Origin: GCA-2733415 sp964276095
Lineage (GTDB): Bacteria; Bacteroidota; Bacteroidia; Flavobacteriales; Flavobacteriaceae
Assembly: GCA_964276095.1 (NCBI GenBank)
Contig: CAXYDR010000003.1
Location: forward strand, 1,178,001-1,242,000
Direction of reading: 5' to 3'
Length of the DNA stretch: 64,000 bases
The position numbers and the translations under genes were made by a program. Positions 44,710 to 53,754 of the stretch are shown piece by piece; position 1 is the stretch's first letter, and each line of letters starts with the position of its first letter. The notes beneath the pieces are model-generated. The model did not search any database and was not told the DNA's origin. It saw only the letters and a program-made list of their open reading frames with translations.

Positions 44710-45405
44710 TTATTTGTTGTTTTTTAGAACAGTCCTAGGGTCTTTAAAGTCCTCGTTTAAATTAACTCTATCACTAGGGGGCACTGTAGGAATGACACTT
44801 GGTTTGTCTGCTGGTTTTTCATCTTTTTCACTCATAATAGTTAGTTTTAAATTTAATGATTCAATATTGATTTGTTTTTTACAATTTAGCTCTTTTGTGT
44901 TTTTTAAAATAATTTCTGTAGGTTTTTTTTCCACCTCAATAAAATTATTCAGAAGTAACAAGAAAGCTGAAGCAAAAACAGAAACCAAAGTTAGTTTTAT
45001 TGCTTTAGTGTAGTCATTAACTAAATTATCATATATATGTTTATTACTGTTAAAACTATCTCTATTAGCTCCAATTTCATAAAGTAAAACATTTTGATAA
45101 TTTTCTAGAGCTAAATCATCAAATTTCTTAGGATGAAAACCTTGATCTAATCTCTTTGTTTTTAATATTTTTATGAAGTTTGTTATAGTTAAAACAAGTA
45201 GTGATATAGGAATTATAGCGAAAAACTTAAGATATATATTTGCGTTGCCTAAACCACTAAAAAAAAATGGAATAAATAATGCTAAAACTGATATCATTGT
45301 ACCTGATACATTGTGTTTTTGTCTATAAGAATCAATTTGAGCTTTTAAAAGCGTCTCTGATTTACCAGCTAAAAACTCAAGGCTATCTTTGTCTAAATTC
45401 TCCAA
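44710..45405 (-). CDS. Membrane protein of unknown function with long hydrophilic tail
   Basis: 231 residues. Two adjacent membrane segments (about 35-55 and 58-75), a soluble loop with FDDLALENYQNVLLYEIGA, a third segment (about 137-153), then a tail of about 75 residues with a Pro/Lys-rich part (MSEKDEKPADKPSV, PPSDRV). The tail contains a Met that could be a second start but it is in frame, so I keep one protein. A 3-TM layout with charged N- and C-ends recalls small membrane effectors of defence modules, but no partner gene supports this. Unrecognised. Confidence 0.55.
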   Translation of the reverse strand: MENLDKDSLEFLAGKSETLLKAQIDSYRQKHNVSGTMISVLALFIPFFFSGLGNANIYLKFFAIIPISLLVLTITNFIKILKTKRLDQGFHPKKFDDLALENYQNVLLYEIGANRDSFNSNKHIYDNLVNDYTKAIKLTLVSVFASAFLLLLNNFIEVEKKPTEIILKNTKELNCKKQINIESLNLKLTIMSEKDEKPADKPSVIPTVPPSDRVNLNEDFKDPRTVLKNNK

Positions 45406-45698
45406 ATCTGTTTTTAAACAAAGTTAACTTTTTAATCAAATCCTCGTTTTATTTTATATATTAAATTCAGAAGAGTATCACAATGAAATATTGTGGTTAC
45501 ATTTTCCTACAATCATAATTCTGTAAAATTCAAATTAACTGATGTTTTACATAATTATTACTGGTAGAATTCCTATAAGTCTGGAGAAGTTGGTAAAGAG
45601 AGTAATTATTTAGTGTTAAAAAGAAAGTACATTCCCTTTCTTATTCCCTTAAAAAAAACAAAACCCCGTAAACAATTAAGTTACGAGGTTTTTTGTTG
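45406..45698. other. Intergenic region, little recognised
   Basis: 293 bp. It contains a short palindrome CACAATgaaatATTGTG at 45479-45495 and a hairpin at 45662-45694. No gene is seen. Confidence 0.4.
45662..45694 (-). terminator. Terminator after tRNA-Cys
   Basis: Arms AACCCCGTAA and TTACGAGGTT (one mismatch) with T runs on both sides. It is the first hairpin downstream of the minus-strand tRNA. Confidence 0.65.
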
Positions 45699-45769
45699 AG
45701 GTGTCGAGCGGATTCGAACCGCTGTAGATGGTGTTGCAGACCACTGCCTAGCCACTCGGCCACGACACC
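45699..45769 (-). tRNA. tRNA-Cys (GCA)
   Basis: The acceptor stem GGTGTCG pairs with CGACACC, the T-loop contains GGTTCGAATCC, and the anticodon loop CTGCAAC gives anticodon GCA, which reads UGC/UGU. The 71-nt length has no CCA encoded. Transcribed on the minus strand, it is followed by a terminator. Confidence 0.93.
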
Positions 45770-45804
45770 CTAGTGTGAAGGCAAATGTAATAAGATATTT
45801 TTAA

Positions 45805-46164
45805 TTAGCAACGTTCTTTACTTAAAAGAATAGTAACTTTCTCAACATTACCACCTATTGGCGGATTTATTTTAGAAACCGCAACTTCAGCATTGCTTAC
45901 TAAAGCACTCTCTTTAAATATTCTATCTAAAATTCTTTGCCCAACTTCTTCTAATAATTTTGAACGAATAGCCATTTCTTCTGCTACAATTTTATTTAAC
46001 AACACATAGTCAACCGTGTCATTTAAATCGTCTGTAAGCGCCGATTTTGATAAATCAGCACTAACAGTTACATCAACTCTGTATTCACTTCCTATGCGCG
46101 CTTCTTCGTCTAAACAGCCGTGAAAAGCATATAGTTTTATGTTTTCTACTTTTATAATTCCCAT
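45805..46164 (-). CDS. folB: Dihydroneopterin aldolase
   Basis: 119 residues, the normal size. YAFHGCLDEEARIG and the C-terminal KINPPIGGNVEKV block are family signatures, with the catalytic lysine in the latter. It cleaves 7,8-dihydroneopterin to 6-hydroxymethyl-dihydropterin and glycolaldehyde for folate synthesis, as an octamer in the cytosol. It starts 12 bp after the pgk stop, so the two are probably one transcript. Confidence 0.93.
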   Translation of the reverse strand: MGIIKVENIKLYAFHGCLDEEARIGSEYRVDVTVSADLSKSALTDDLNDTVDYVLLNKIVAEEMAIRSKLLEEVGQRILDRIFKESALVSNAEVAVSKINPPIGGNVEKVTILLSKERC

Positions 46165-46176
46165 ATCCAGTTGATA

Positions 46177-47364
46177 TTAGTTTAAAATAGCAGCAATACC
46201 TGGTAATACTTTTCCTTCTAAGCTTTCTAACATTGCTCCACCACCAGTACTTACATAACTTACTTTGTCGCTTAATCCGAATTGTTTAGCTGCAGCTACA
46301 GAATCTCCACCACCTACTAATGAAAAAGCTCCATTTTCTGTTGCAGCTACTATAGCATTACCTAAAGCAATTGTTCCTTTTGAAAAGTTTTCTAATTCAA
46401 AAACTCCTAATGGTCCATTCCAAAGTATTGTTTTTGATTTTGCTAATACATCAGCAAACTTAGCGCTAGTTTCTGGTCCAACATCTAAGCCCATCCAACC
46501 GTCAGGGATTTTTGAAGTATCTACTAATTGTGTATGGGCATCATTTGAAAAATTATCAGCAATTAATGCATCTACCGGTAAATGAATTTCAACTCCTTTT
46601 GCTTTCGCTTTTTCTAAAATAGATTTAGCAAGATCCAAATATTCATCTTCCACTAATGAATTACCAATTTTACCACCCAATGCTTTAATAAAGGTAAAAG
46701 TCATTCCTCCACCAATAATTACATGATCAACTTTATCTAAAATATTTTCGATAATTGTTATTTTAGAAGATACTTTTGCTCCTCCTAAAATAGCAGTAAT
46801 TGGCTTTTCACCAGTAGTCATTACTTTATCAATACTTTCAATTTCTTTAGCTAATAAGCTTCCGAAACACTTGTTTTCTCCAAAAAATGAAGCAACAACA
46901 CTTGTAGAAGCATGTGCTCTATGAGCAGTTCCAAAAGCATCGTTTACATAAATATCACCTAATTTAGATAACTGCTCAGCAAAAGCTTTGTCTCCTTTTT
47001 TCTCTTCGTCATGGAAACGTAAATTTTCTAATAATAGAATTTTACCTTGCTCTAAATTAGCAACAGCAGCTTCAGCAGCTTCTCCTACACAGTTTTCTAC
47101 AAAATTTACTTCAACACCAATAATATCTTCAATAGTTGAAACAATATGTTTTAATGAATACTCATCTTGAACTCCTTTTGGACGTCCTAAATGTGACATT
47201 AATACACAGCTACCACCATCTTCTAAAATTTTAATAATTGTAGGTTTAGCAGCTTCAATACGTGTAGCATCAGTAACTTTAAATTCATCATTTAAGGGTA
47301 CGTTAAAATCTACGCGAATTAATGCTTTTTTTGAGTTGAAATCAAAGTTGTGTATCGTCTTCAT
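46177..47364 (-). CDS. pgk: Phosphoglycerate kinase
   Basis: 395 residues. The substrate-binding RVDFNVPLN start, HLGRPKG (about 59-65), GGAKVSSKI (about 196) and the ATP-side GGGDSVAA near 350 are present. It catalyses 1,3-bisphosphoglycerate plus ADP to 3-phosphoglycerate plus ATP. It is upstream of folB by 12 bp and divergent from holB. Confidence 0.97.
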   Translation of the reverse strand: MKTIHNFDFNSKKALIRVDFNVPLNDEFKVTDATRIEAAKPTIIKILEDGGSCVLMSHLGRPKGVQDEYSLKHIVSTIEDIIGVEVNFVENCVGEAAEAAVANLEQGKILLLENLRFHDEEKKGDKAFAEQLSKLGDIYVNDAFGTAHRAHASTSVVASFFGENKCFGSLLAKEIESIDKVMTTGEKPITAILGGAKVSSKITIIENILDKVDHVIIGGGMTFTFIKALGGKIGNSLVEDEYLDLAKSILEKAKAKGVEIHLPVDALIADNFSNDAHTQLVDTSKIPDGWMGLDVGPETSAKFADVLAKSKTILWNGPLGVFELENFSKGTIALGNAIVAATENGAFSLVGGGDSVAAAKQFGLSDKVSYVSTGGGAMLESLEGKVLPGIAAILN

Positions 47365-47537
47365 TAGTGTGTTTTTATTATTTAAATCAGTATATATAGA
47401 TACTTGAATAATTATTTTACAATTTAAACTACGTCAATTCGAGTGATTTTCAAATGAAAATTGTATCGAGAATAGCGTTTTGCAAAGATAGTTTTTTATG
47501 TGAATGATTGAAACTACTTTTTAAGTTTAGATAATTC

Positions 47538-47567
47538 TTGACACCGATTATTATTCCATTATATTTG
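47538..47567 (+). promoter_or_regulatory. Complete Bacteroidota promoter (TTG-N19-TATATTTG) for holB
   Basis: TTG at 47538-47540 and TATATTTG at 47560-47567 are 19 nt apart, the ideal spacing for TTG-N19-TANNTTTG. The -7 element ends 4 nt before the holB ATG, so the message is expected to be leaderless or nearly so. Confidence 0.7.
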
Positions 47568-47571
47568 TGTG

Positions 47572-48702
47572 ATGGATTTCTCAAAAATCATAGGACAACA
47601 ACATTTAATTAGTCACCTTAAAACAAGTGCTGATAACGGACGAATTCCGCATGCACAACTATTTGTAGGGCCTGAGGGTTGTGGTACATTAGCAACCGCA
47701 GTTGCTTATGCACGCCATATCCTTTGTGGAGCTGATAATAATGCATGTAATTTAAAGATTGATAAATTATCACATCCTGATTTGCATTTTGCTTTTCCAG
47801 TGGCAACTAATGATAAAGTAAAACGTCACGCAGTAAGTAATTTGTTTTTAGAAGATTGGCGAACCTTTGTAAAGGAACAACCTTATGGGAACTTATTTGA
47901 CTGGTACAAACTCCTTGGTGTTGAAAATAAACAAGGACAAATAGGGGTTGATGAAGCCTTGGAAGTAGTGAAAAAATTGGCGCTAAAATCCTATGAAGGT
48001 GGTTATAAAATCATGATTATTTGGATGGCAGAGAAAATGAATAATGCTGCTGCTAACAAATTATTGAAACTGATAGAAGAACCGCCAAATAAAACTGTTT
48101 TCCTTTTAGTTACCGAAAATGAAGATCAGATAATTAATACCATAAAATCGCGTTGTCAAGTATTGCATTTTCCTGCATTATCAGAAGAGTCAATAGTTAA
48201 TGAATTGATGACTAATTTTGAAATAACATCTGCAGAAGCAACAAAAGTGGCACATCAAGCAGATGGTAATTACAATAAAGCGGTTGATATTTTAAATAAC
48301 GATTCAGAAGATTTACAATTTGAAGAATGGTTTATTACTTGGGTTCGTGCTGCATTTAGAGCAAAAGGAAACAAAACTGCAATTAACGATTTAATTAATT
48401 GGAGTGAAACGATTGCTAAAACAGGTAGAGAAACTCAAAAGCAATTTTTAAATTATTGTTTGAATTTTTTCCGTCAAGCTTTATTACAAAACTATACTGC
48501 TACAGATTTAGTGTTTTTAGAAACTCAAACAAAAGGCTTCTCTTTAGATAAATTTGCACCTTTTGTACATGGAAATAATATTTTAGCTATTAATGAAGAA
48601 TTAAACGACGCTATTTATCACATAGAGCGTAATGGAAACGCTAAAATTATATTAACGGATCTTTCTATTAAATTAACACGATTGTTACACCAGAAGGTTT
48701 AA
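47572..48702 (+). CDS. holB: DNA polymerase III delta-prime subunit
   Basis: 376 residues from the ATG at 47572; a GTG one codon upstream is possible. The AAA+ clamp-loader opening FSKIIGQQHLISHL is followed by a P-loop-like GPEGCGT without the usual Lys, as expected for delta-prime, which does not hydrolyse ATP. A zinc cysteine set (about 45-65, CGADNNACNL) and sensor motifs follow. It joins the clamp loader that places the beta clamp. It converges on the TonB receptor gene with a 4-bp overlap of stops. Confidence 0.9.
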   Translation: MDFSKIIGQQHLISHLKTSADNGRIPHAQLFVGPEGCGTLATAVAYARHILCGADNNACNLKIDKLSHPDLHFAFPVATNDKVKRHAVSNLFLEDWRTFVKEQPYGNLFDWYKLLGVENKQGQIGVDEALEVVKKLALKSYEGGYKIMIIWMAEKMNNAAANKLLKLIEEPPNKTVFLLVTENEDQIINTIKSRCQVLHFPALSEESIVNELMTNFEITSAEATKVAHQADGNYNKAVDILNNDSEDLQFEEWFITWVRAAFRAKGNKTAINDLINWSETIAKTGRETQKQFLNYCLNFFRQALLQNYTATDLVFLETQTKGFSLDKFAPFVHGNNILAINEELNDAIYHIERNGNAKIILTDLSIKLTRLLHQKV

Positions 48703-51071
48703 AAATTAACACGAAAAACTAAATTAGGTGTAAAACGTAAACCATAATTTGTTTGCTCAATAATATTATCAGTATAAGTATCGGTAGCTTCATCATATTG
48801 AGTGTCCAACCTGTATGTTTTTTCTAATTCGTTTTTATGATCATATATATTAATCAAAGAAACTCCAATTCTTGCTTTAGTAGTTTTTGAATTGGTTAGA
48901 TAAAAGTCATACATCACACTAGCATCTAATTTATGATATGTCTTTAACCTTGAGGCATGTTTCTTTTCATAAACAATCTCAAAAAAGTCTTGATCAACAC
49001 CAATTGCTTTAGTGAAAGGTTTTCCTGTAGCAGCATTCCAACCTAGTGAAAACTGAAAATTTTTGTGTGTATAGGTGTTTGATAGTGAAATTACATGAGT
49101 TTGATCAAAATTTCCTAAAAACCCCTTACTGTTATTAATATTGTTGAAAAAATAATTAGTTTTACTTACGGTGTAGCCTAACCAAGTTCTAAAGTTTCTA
49201 ATTCTTTTTTTTATTAAAATATCAACACCAATAGTTTCGCTTTTACCGGTTGAAAAAGTTGGTTCACCTTCATTAATAGTAAAAAAATCTTTTAAAACTG
49301 TTAGTCCTTTAATCTTTTTAAAATACCCATCTATATCTATTTTCCATCCTTGATGCTCATATAAAGTCCCAATAGAAAACTGTCGGTTATTTAAAACGGG
49401 TCGATCATTATCTGCTAATATCCAAAGGCTATTACCTAAACCTAAATCATTTTGAGTTTCGGATAATACTTTACTAATAGATTGGTTTTTTATTTCCAGG
49501 GATGTTTTTATACTCCAAAACTTATTTAATTTATAGTTTAAAAATAAGCGAGGTTCTAAAAATTCTTTATTTACTGTTGTAACTTTACTAGCGCGAATAC
49601 CTGTTTGTAGCATCCATTTTTTATTTTGAAAAATATGCTCGTAAAACAATGAGTGAATGTTTAGTTTGTCGTTGTCTTTTTCTTCAAAGTGACTCTCAGG
49701 GTCATTATTATAATCAGAAGTAATATTATAATCAATAGTATTTGAAACAATATCATATCCGATTTTAAAGGAATTCTTGTTATTAGGGAAAAAATGAAGA
49801 GCTGTATTCCCTCCTAAATCCTTAATATCATTAATCGTATTTGATGTATATACATCTTCAGGGCCAAGAGTATCAGAATACCCATATTCTGATTTATAAT
49901 CAGAGCTATAAGTGCTAGTTTTTAAATCTACTTTATCAGAGATATTTACATCCCATTTAATATTAAAACCCCTATTAGTTAAATCTAGATAATCATTAGC
50001 GGTTAATTCAATATCTATATCCGGGTAATTAATTTTTGCAGTATAATCAAGCTTGTTTACTACAAATAAACTGCTAAAAGTTATGGTGTGTTTAGTAAAC
50101 GGTTTCCATACGGTTTTGAAGTTATAATCCGTAAAATAAAATTTATTGTGAAGCTCTTCAAAATCACTATTCTCTAATTGATTACTAACACCTTCTACTT
50201 TAGTATTTTGAAATACTTTATTACTCATTTTTTTAAAAGTAATAGTACTTAAAACATCGGAATAGGAACGACGAACAGAAGCTGTTAAGCTTAATTTATC
50301 TTTAACTATTGGTGCTTTTATAAAAGCATCTGCTTTAATTAAATTAAACCCTATCCCAGCAGTTAAACTATCGTGAACCTTGTCCGATGATCGAATATCT
50401 ATAACTCCAGAAATACGATCGCCATACTTAGCACTTGTACCACTTCTAGAAACATTAATAGTTTCTGTAATATAGGGGTTAAATGCAGATATAAGCCCGA
50501 AAAAATGCCCTTGATGATACATTTTAATTCCATCCCAAAGCACTAAATTTTGATCAGGAGTACCACCTCTAATATGTAAGTCAGAAGCTGATTCTGTAGG
50601 GCTTGAAATTCCCGGAAGTAATTGTAAACTTTGTAAAACATCGGGTTCTGTTAACCCTGGAAGTATACCTAAATCATCAGGGTTTACCTTTATTGAACCG
50701 TCGCTTTCAATTTTATCAAAACCAGTGGTCAGATATTCATTTGAAATTAAAACCTCATCTAAATTAGTAATAGTTATACTTGGGTCAAATGCAGCTCTTT
50801 TTATGATGATGTTTTTGGCATCTAAAAAATGAAACTCAAGGATTGCTTGCTTTTTTATTTCCTCTAAAATTTCTTCTAAAGTAATGACTCCCGAAAAAGT
50901 AAAAGTTTTATTAGTTAATAAGTCGTTGTTAAAAGCAAATCGGACAGGAAATTTAGATTCTAAATCAGGTATTATAATTGATAATGGCTCATTTAAATAC
51001 TCTAGTTTTTGTTCTTGAGCACTTAAATGAACCGTTAAAAATAAGATTATTAAAAATACTATTTGCTTCAT
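48699..51071 (-). CDS. TonB-dependent receptor with an STN signalling domain
   Basis: 790 residues. A signal peptide (LSAQ, about residue 19) is followed by an STN domain (about 25-90: LSIIIPDLESKFPVRF), then the plug (about 125-235, GVIDIRSSDKV-type text) and the 22-strand barrel to a C-terminal VFRVNF. STN-bearing receptors pass a signal to FecR. The plug segment LRIRGG-like text is DLHIRGGTPDQNL. The substrate (siderophore, polysaccharide or vitamin) cannot be read. It is the last gene of the sigma-FecR-receptor unit, one base of its start overlapping the FecR stop. Confidence 0.9.
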   Translation of the reverse strand: MKQIVFLIILFLTVHLSAQEQKLEYLNEPLSIIIPDLESKFPVRFAFNNDLLTNKTFTFSGVITLEEILEEIKKQAILEFHFLDAKNIIIKRAAFDPSITITNLDEVLISNEYLTTGFDKIESDGSIKVNPDDLGILPGLTEPDVLQSLQLLPGISSPTESASDLHIRGGTPDQNLVLWDGIKMYHQGHFFGLISAFNPYITETINVSRSGTSAKYGDRISGVIDIRSSDKVHDSLTAGIGFNLIKADAFIKAPIVKDKLSLTASVRRSYSDVLSTITFKKMSNKVFQNTKVEGVSNQLENSDFEELHNKFYFTDYNFKTVWKPFTKHTITFSSLFVVNKLDYTAKINYPDIDIELTANDYLDLTNRGFNIKWDVNISDKVDLKTSTYSSDYKSEYGYSDTLGPEDVYTSNTINDIKDLGGNTALHFFPNNKNSFKIGYDIVSNTIDYNITSDYNNDPESHFEEKDNDKLNIHSLFYEHIFQNKKWMLQTGIRASKVTTVNKEFLEPRLFLNYKLNKFWSIKTSLEIKNQSISKVLSETQNDLGLGNSLWILADNDRPVLNNRQFSIGTLYEHQGWKIDIDGYFKKIKGLTVLKDFFTINEGEPTFSTGKSETIGVDILIKKRIRNFRTWLGYTVSKTNYFFNNINNSKGFLGNFDQTHVISLSNTYTHKNFQFSLGWNAATGKPFTKAIGVDQDFFEIVYEKKHASRLKTYHKLDASVMYDFYLTNSKTTKARIGVSLINIYDHKNELEKTYRLDTQYDEATDTYTDNIIEQTNYGLRFTPNLVFRVNF

Positions 51072-51985
51072 TAATACTTTTGAATACGAACATTACTGTT
51101 TGCATCAAAGGTATATGGAATTTCCATAGTATCAAAAATAGTTATTAAAGCCTGTTGAAGATTAGTGTGTGAAAACCTTCCAGAAAAATAAGCTATTTGT
51201 AAATTTTCTTTACCTGAAATAGTAATGTTATACTGTCTTTCTAATTCAGTTACAACTTGAGAGATTGCTACATTATTAAATGAGCTTTCTTGTGCTGTCC
51301 AGCTTGGTATTGTTTCAATAACGGTATAAGGTGTCGCAATTTTATTTTGAATACTAATGGCTTTACCTTGGGTTAAAATATGGTTTAGCTTACCTGAAGT
51401 AACTTTAACTTTTCCTTCAAAACAGGAAACATTATAAAAATCGTTCCTTGAATTTACAGTAAACTGGGTTCCTAATACCGCAACTGAACCTTCCTTTGTT
51501 ACTACAGTAAATTCCGAGCCTTTTTTAACCTTAAAATAAGCCTCTCCGGTTAAATTTAAGTTCCGATTATTTTTCCAGTTAAAGGTGTTAAAAGCAATTT
51601 CAGATCCAGCATTTAATAATACTTCAGACCCGTCAGGCAATTCAAATTTGGTTTGTTCAGCTAACTCTGCATTGTAAGTAGTTTCCTGAAAAAAGAATGA
51701 GTACCCTAAAAAAAGCACTACAGAAGCCGCTACTGCATACGCCCAATTAGGAATAAGAGTTCTTACTTTTACTACAGGTTTTTCTTGTTGTTTAGCAATT
51801 TTATTTAATGTAGCAGTATAGTTTTTTTGTTGGTTATAATCAGGAGTTTCTAATTTATCTACTACATCAATAAGAAATTTATAGTCTGCATAAGTGCTAG
51901 ATTTTTTAAAAATTTGCAGCTCATTTTCAGACATTTCGCCTGCTAACCACTTTGCTAAATATGTATCGTCGTTTTGATGTTCCAT
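51071..51985 (-). CDS. FecR family anti-sigma factor
   Basis: 304 residues. The N-terminal cytosolic part (about 1-80) binds the sigma factor; a single membrane segment lies at about 82-102 (NWAYAVAASVVLFLGYSFFF); then a periplasmic FecR domain (about 105-205: TKFELPDGSEVLLNAGS, VLGTQFTVNSR) and a C-terminal STN-like DUF4974 domain (about 230-304: TELERQYNITISG). It relays the receptor's signal to the ECF sigma factor. It starts 60 bp after the sigma gene and overlaps the receptor start by a base. Confidence 0.92.
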   Translation of the reverse strand: MEHQNDDTYLAKWLAGEMSENELQIFKKSSTYADYKFLIDVVDKLETPDYNQQKNYTATLNKIAKQQEKPVVKVRTLIPNWAYAVAASVVLFLGYSFFFQETTYNAELAEQTKFELPDGSEVLLNAGSEIAFNTFNWKNNRNLNLTGEAYFKVKKGSEFTVVTKEGSVAVLGTQFTVNSRNDFYNVSCFEGKVKVTSGKLNHILTQGKAISIQNKIATPYTVIETIPSWTAQESSFNNVAISQVVTELERQYNITISGKENLQIAYFSGRFSHTNLQQALITIFDTMEIPYTFDANSNVRIQKY

Positions 51986-52045
51986 TATTATACTTCAAGA
52001 GCTTCCTTGTACTTAAAACAGTGCACAAATTAAAAACCCTACTTT

Positions 52046-52564
52046 TTATTTTTTAAAATGTTCAATTTCTGATCGTAAACTTACTAATGCTCCGTGCATT
52101 CTTTTTTCAACAGCTTTTACTGAAATATTCAGCATTTCTGCAATTTCCCTATATTTTTTACTTTCAATCCTATTCAATAAAAATACTTCACGTTGTTTCT
52201 CAGTTAAATTTGCAATTGCTCTATCCAACTCTCCTTTGAATTCTTTTTCTCTATAAATAAATTCAGGATTTTCGTGTGATACTATAGAAATAACAGATTT
52301 CTGGTGTTTTAAAATTACTTTTTTATGAGCAACTTCGTTTAAAAAAGCATTGTTAGCTAAAGTATATAAATATGATTTTGCTTTTTCAAAGGGGACTTTT
52401 GCGCAGTTATTCCAAAGTTTAACAAAAGCATCTTGAGTTAAATCTTCTGCCTGTGCGGAATCCCCACATTTGTAATAAATGAAGTTTCTAATTGTTTTTG
52501 AGTGGGTATTAAATACTTCCTCAAAAACACGTTGTTCACAAACTGACTTTGTATGATCAGGCAT
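52046..52564 (-). CDS. ECF sigma factor of the FecI type
   Basis: 172 residues. Sigma region 2 is DLTQDAFVKLWNNC (about 44-57) and region 4 is LTEKQREVFLLNRIESKKYREIAEMLNIS (about 115-145). With the FecR-like gene and the TonB receptor it forms the usual Bacteroidota FecI/FecR/FecA-like module, in which a substrate bound to the receptor frees the sigma factor to transcribe the receptor gene. No SusD-like gene follows. Confidence 0.92.
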   Translation of the reverse strand: MPDHTKSVCEQRVFEEVFNTHSKTIRNFIYYKCGDSAQAEDLTQDAFVKLWNNCAKVPFEKAKSYLYTLANNAFLNEVAHKKVILKHQKSVISIVSHENPEFIYREKEFKGELDRAIANLTEKQREVFLLNRIESKKYREIAEMLNISVKAVEKRMHGALVSLRSEIEHFKK

Positions 52565-52925
52565 TAAATATAATTTTTGTTAAAGCTAATAATTTTATAA
52601 TTAAGGTCAAGTCCCCAAACCTTAGTTTTTATATTTTAGAATAATTTTAAAATTTTAATTAGGGTTTTTAGGTATGAGTATGTTTCATAGGTATAAGGAT
52701 ATTAAAATAATCTATGATGAAGAATCTTGATAGGATTAAAAAAAATGCAATACTTTTATTTATAGCTGTAGAAGAAGTTAAGCAAATTAACGAGACGAAG
52801 TTAGTTAATTGTAAAAGCCAAAATGAAGTAGATGAGCTTACCGAGATATGGGAACTTGTTAAAAAGTAATTTAAGTGTATAAAGAGATGTTGTTCTATAA
52901 ATAGCATCTCTTTAAAGTTTTAAGC
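52565..52925. other. Intergenic region with one short frame
   Basis: 361 bp. It contains a 51-codon frame (52714-52869) and a hairpin AAAGAGATG...CATCTCTTT (52879-52913). Confidence 0.4.
52714..52869 (+). CDS. Possible 51-residue protein
   Basis: MMKNLDRIKKNAILLF to ELVKK. Amphipathic, with a hydrophobic start and a Glu/Lys-rich tail. Not recognised. A hairpin with T-rich flank follows within 15 bp. Real translation is uncertain. Confidence 0.3.
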   Translation: MMKNLDRIKKNAILLFIAVEEVKQINETKLVNCKSQNEVDELTEIWELVKK

Positions 52926-53327
52926 ATGAAGTGTTTTTTAATTTGTATAACAATTTTATTGTTATTTTCTTGTAGCTTGAGTAAATATCAGGAAAGAGAT
53001 TTTTTAGGGAGTGTTTCCAAAAACCCATGTATAAAGTATTGTGAAATATATGATTTACACATTTATTCCGATGGGACATTTGTGTATATAGGAGAGGAAA
53101 AATCGGCTATAAAAGGTATCCATGAAGGGAAATTGTCCAAAAAAGAGTTGTTGAAAATTAAGCAATTATTTAAAGAACTACCTAAAAAGGACTCATATAT
53201 AAAAGGCAATGATGTTTCTACAATTTCAATAAAATACAATACTTTAATAACTAGGCATGAATTTAATACGTCAGTTTTCATAGATTTTCATAATTTTGTT
53301 GAAGGATTATATGATAGAATTCCTTAA
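52926..53327 (+). CDS. DUF6438 domain lipoprotein
   Basis: 133 residues. A lipobox LLFSC (about Cys16) follows the hydrophobic signal. The mature part has YCEIYDLHIYSDGTFVYIGEE, then KGIHEGKLSKKEL, which are the DUF6438 landmarks (P-C-x-x-Y-x-x-x-I-x-x-DG and a G-x-L-x-K). The family has no known activity. It ends 12 bp before the DUF6370 gene and is probably cotranscribed. Confidence 0.78.
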   Translation: MKCFLICITILLLFSCSLSKYQERDFLGSVSKNPCIKYCEIYDLHIYSDGTFVYIGEEKSAIKGIHEGKLSKKELLKIKQLFKELPKKDSYIKGNDVSTISIKYNTLITRHEFNTSVFIDFHNFVEGLYDRIP

Positions 53328-53339
53328 ATAAAGATAAAA

Positions 53340-53648
53340 ATGAAAAAATCACTATTAGTATTTAGCTTATTGTTTTTAACCATTGCTTGTAAGAAAAACT
53401 ATACAACTTATCATAATGTTCAGGCAGAAGCAAGCTGTGGACAATGTATGTTTGGTATGGAAGGTAGTGGTTGTGATTTAGCAGTTAAAATCGGAGATGC
53501 ACATTATTATGTTGAAGGAACTGCAATTGACGATCATGGTGACGCGCATGCCGATGATGGATTTTGTAAAGCAATTAAAAAAGTAACTATTAGTGGGGAA
53601 GCTGCAAATGAAAAAATAAATATATCTTCTTTTAAAGTTAACGATTAG
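53340..53648 (+). CDS. DUF6370 family lipoprotein
   Basis: 102 residues. Signal with lipobox TIAC (Cys17). The mature part has EASCGQCMFGMEGSGCDLAVKI with three cysteines and an acidic/His loop DDHGDAHADDGFC, which suggests metal binding or a disulphide-based fold. This is the DUF6370 family; role unknown. It is cotranscribed with the DUF6438 gene and followed by a bidirectional terminator. Confidence 0.8.
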   Translation: MKKSLLVFSLLFLTIACKKNYTTYHNVQAEASCGQCMFGMEGSGCDLAVKIGDAHYYVEGTAIDDHGDAHADDGFCKAIKKVTISGEAANEKINISSFKVND

Positions 53649-53705
53649 TAACAAAAAAAGATTCAATTAATAAATGAATTTATGTTTTATCATCAAAAAG
53701 ACAAT

Positions 53706-53736
53706 AAAAAAATCCGCTATTAGCGGATTTTTTTAT
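53706..53736. terminator. Bidirectional terminator
   Basis: AATCCGCTA/TAGCGGATT with A and T runs, between the DUF6370 gene and the convergent OmpH-like gene. Confidence 0.85.
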
Positions 53737-53754
53737 TGGTATGAATTGAAAAAA

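Noticed and set aside
44835..44870. Second gene starting at the internal Met of the 231-residue membrane protein
   Set aside because: The Met is in frame and there is no stop before it; I keep one protein.
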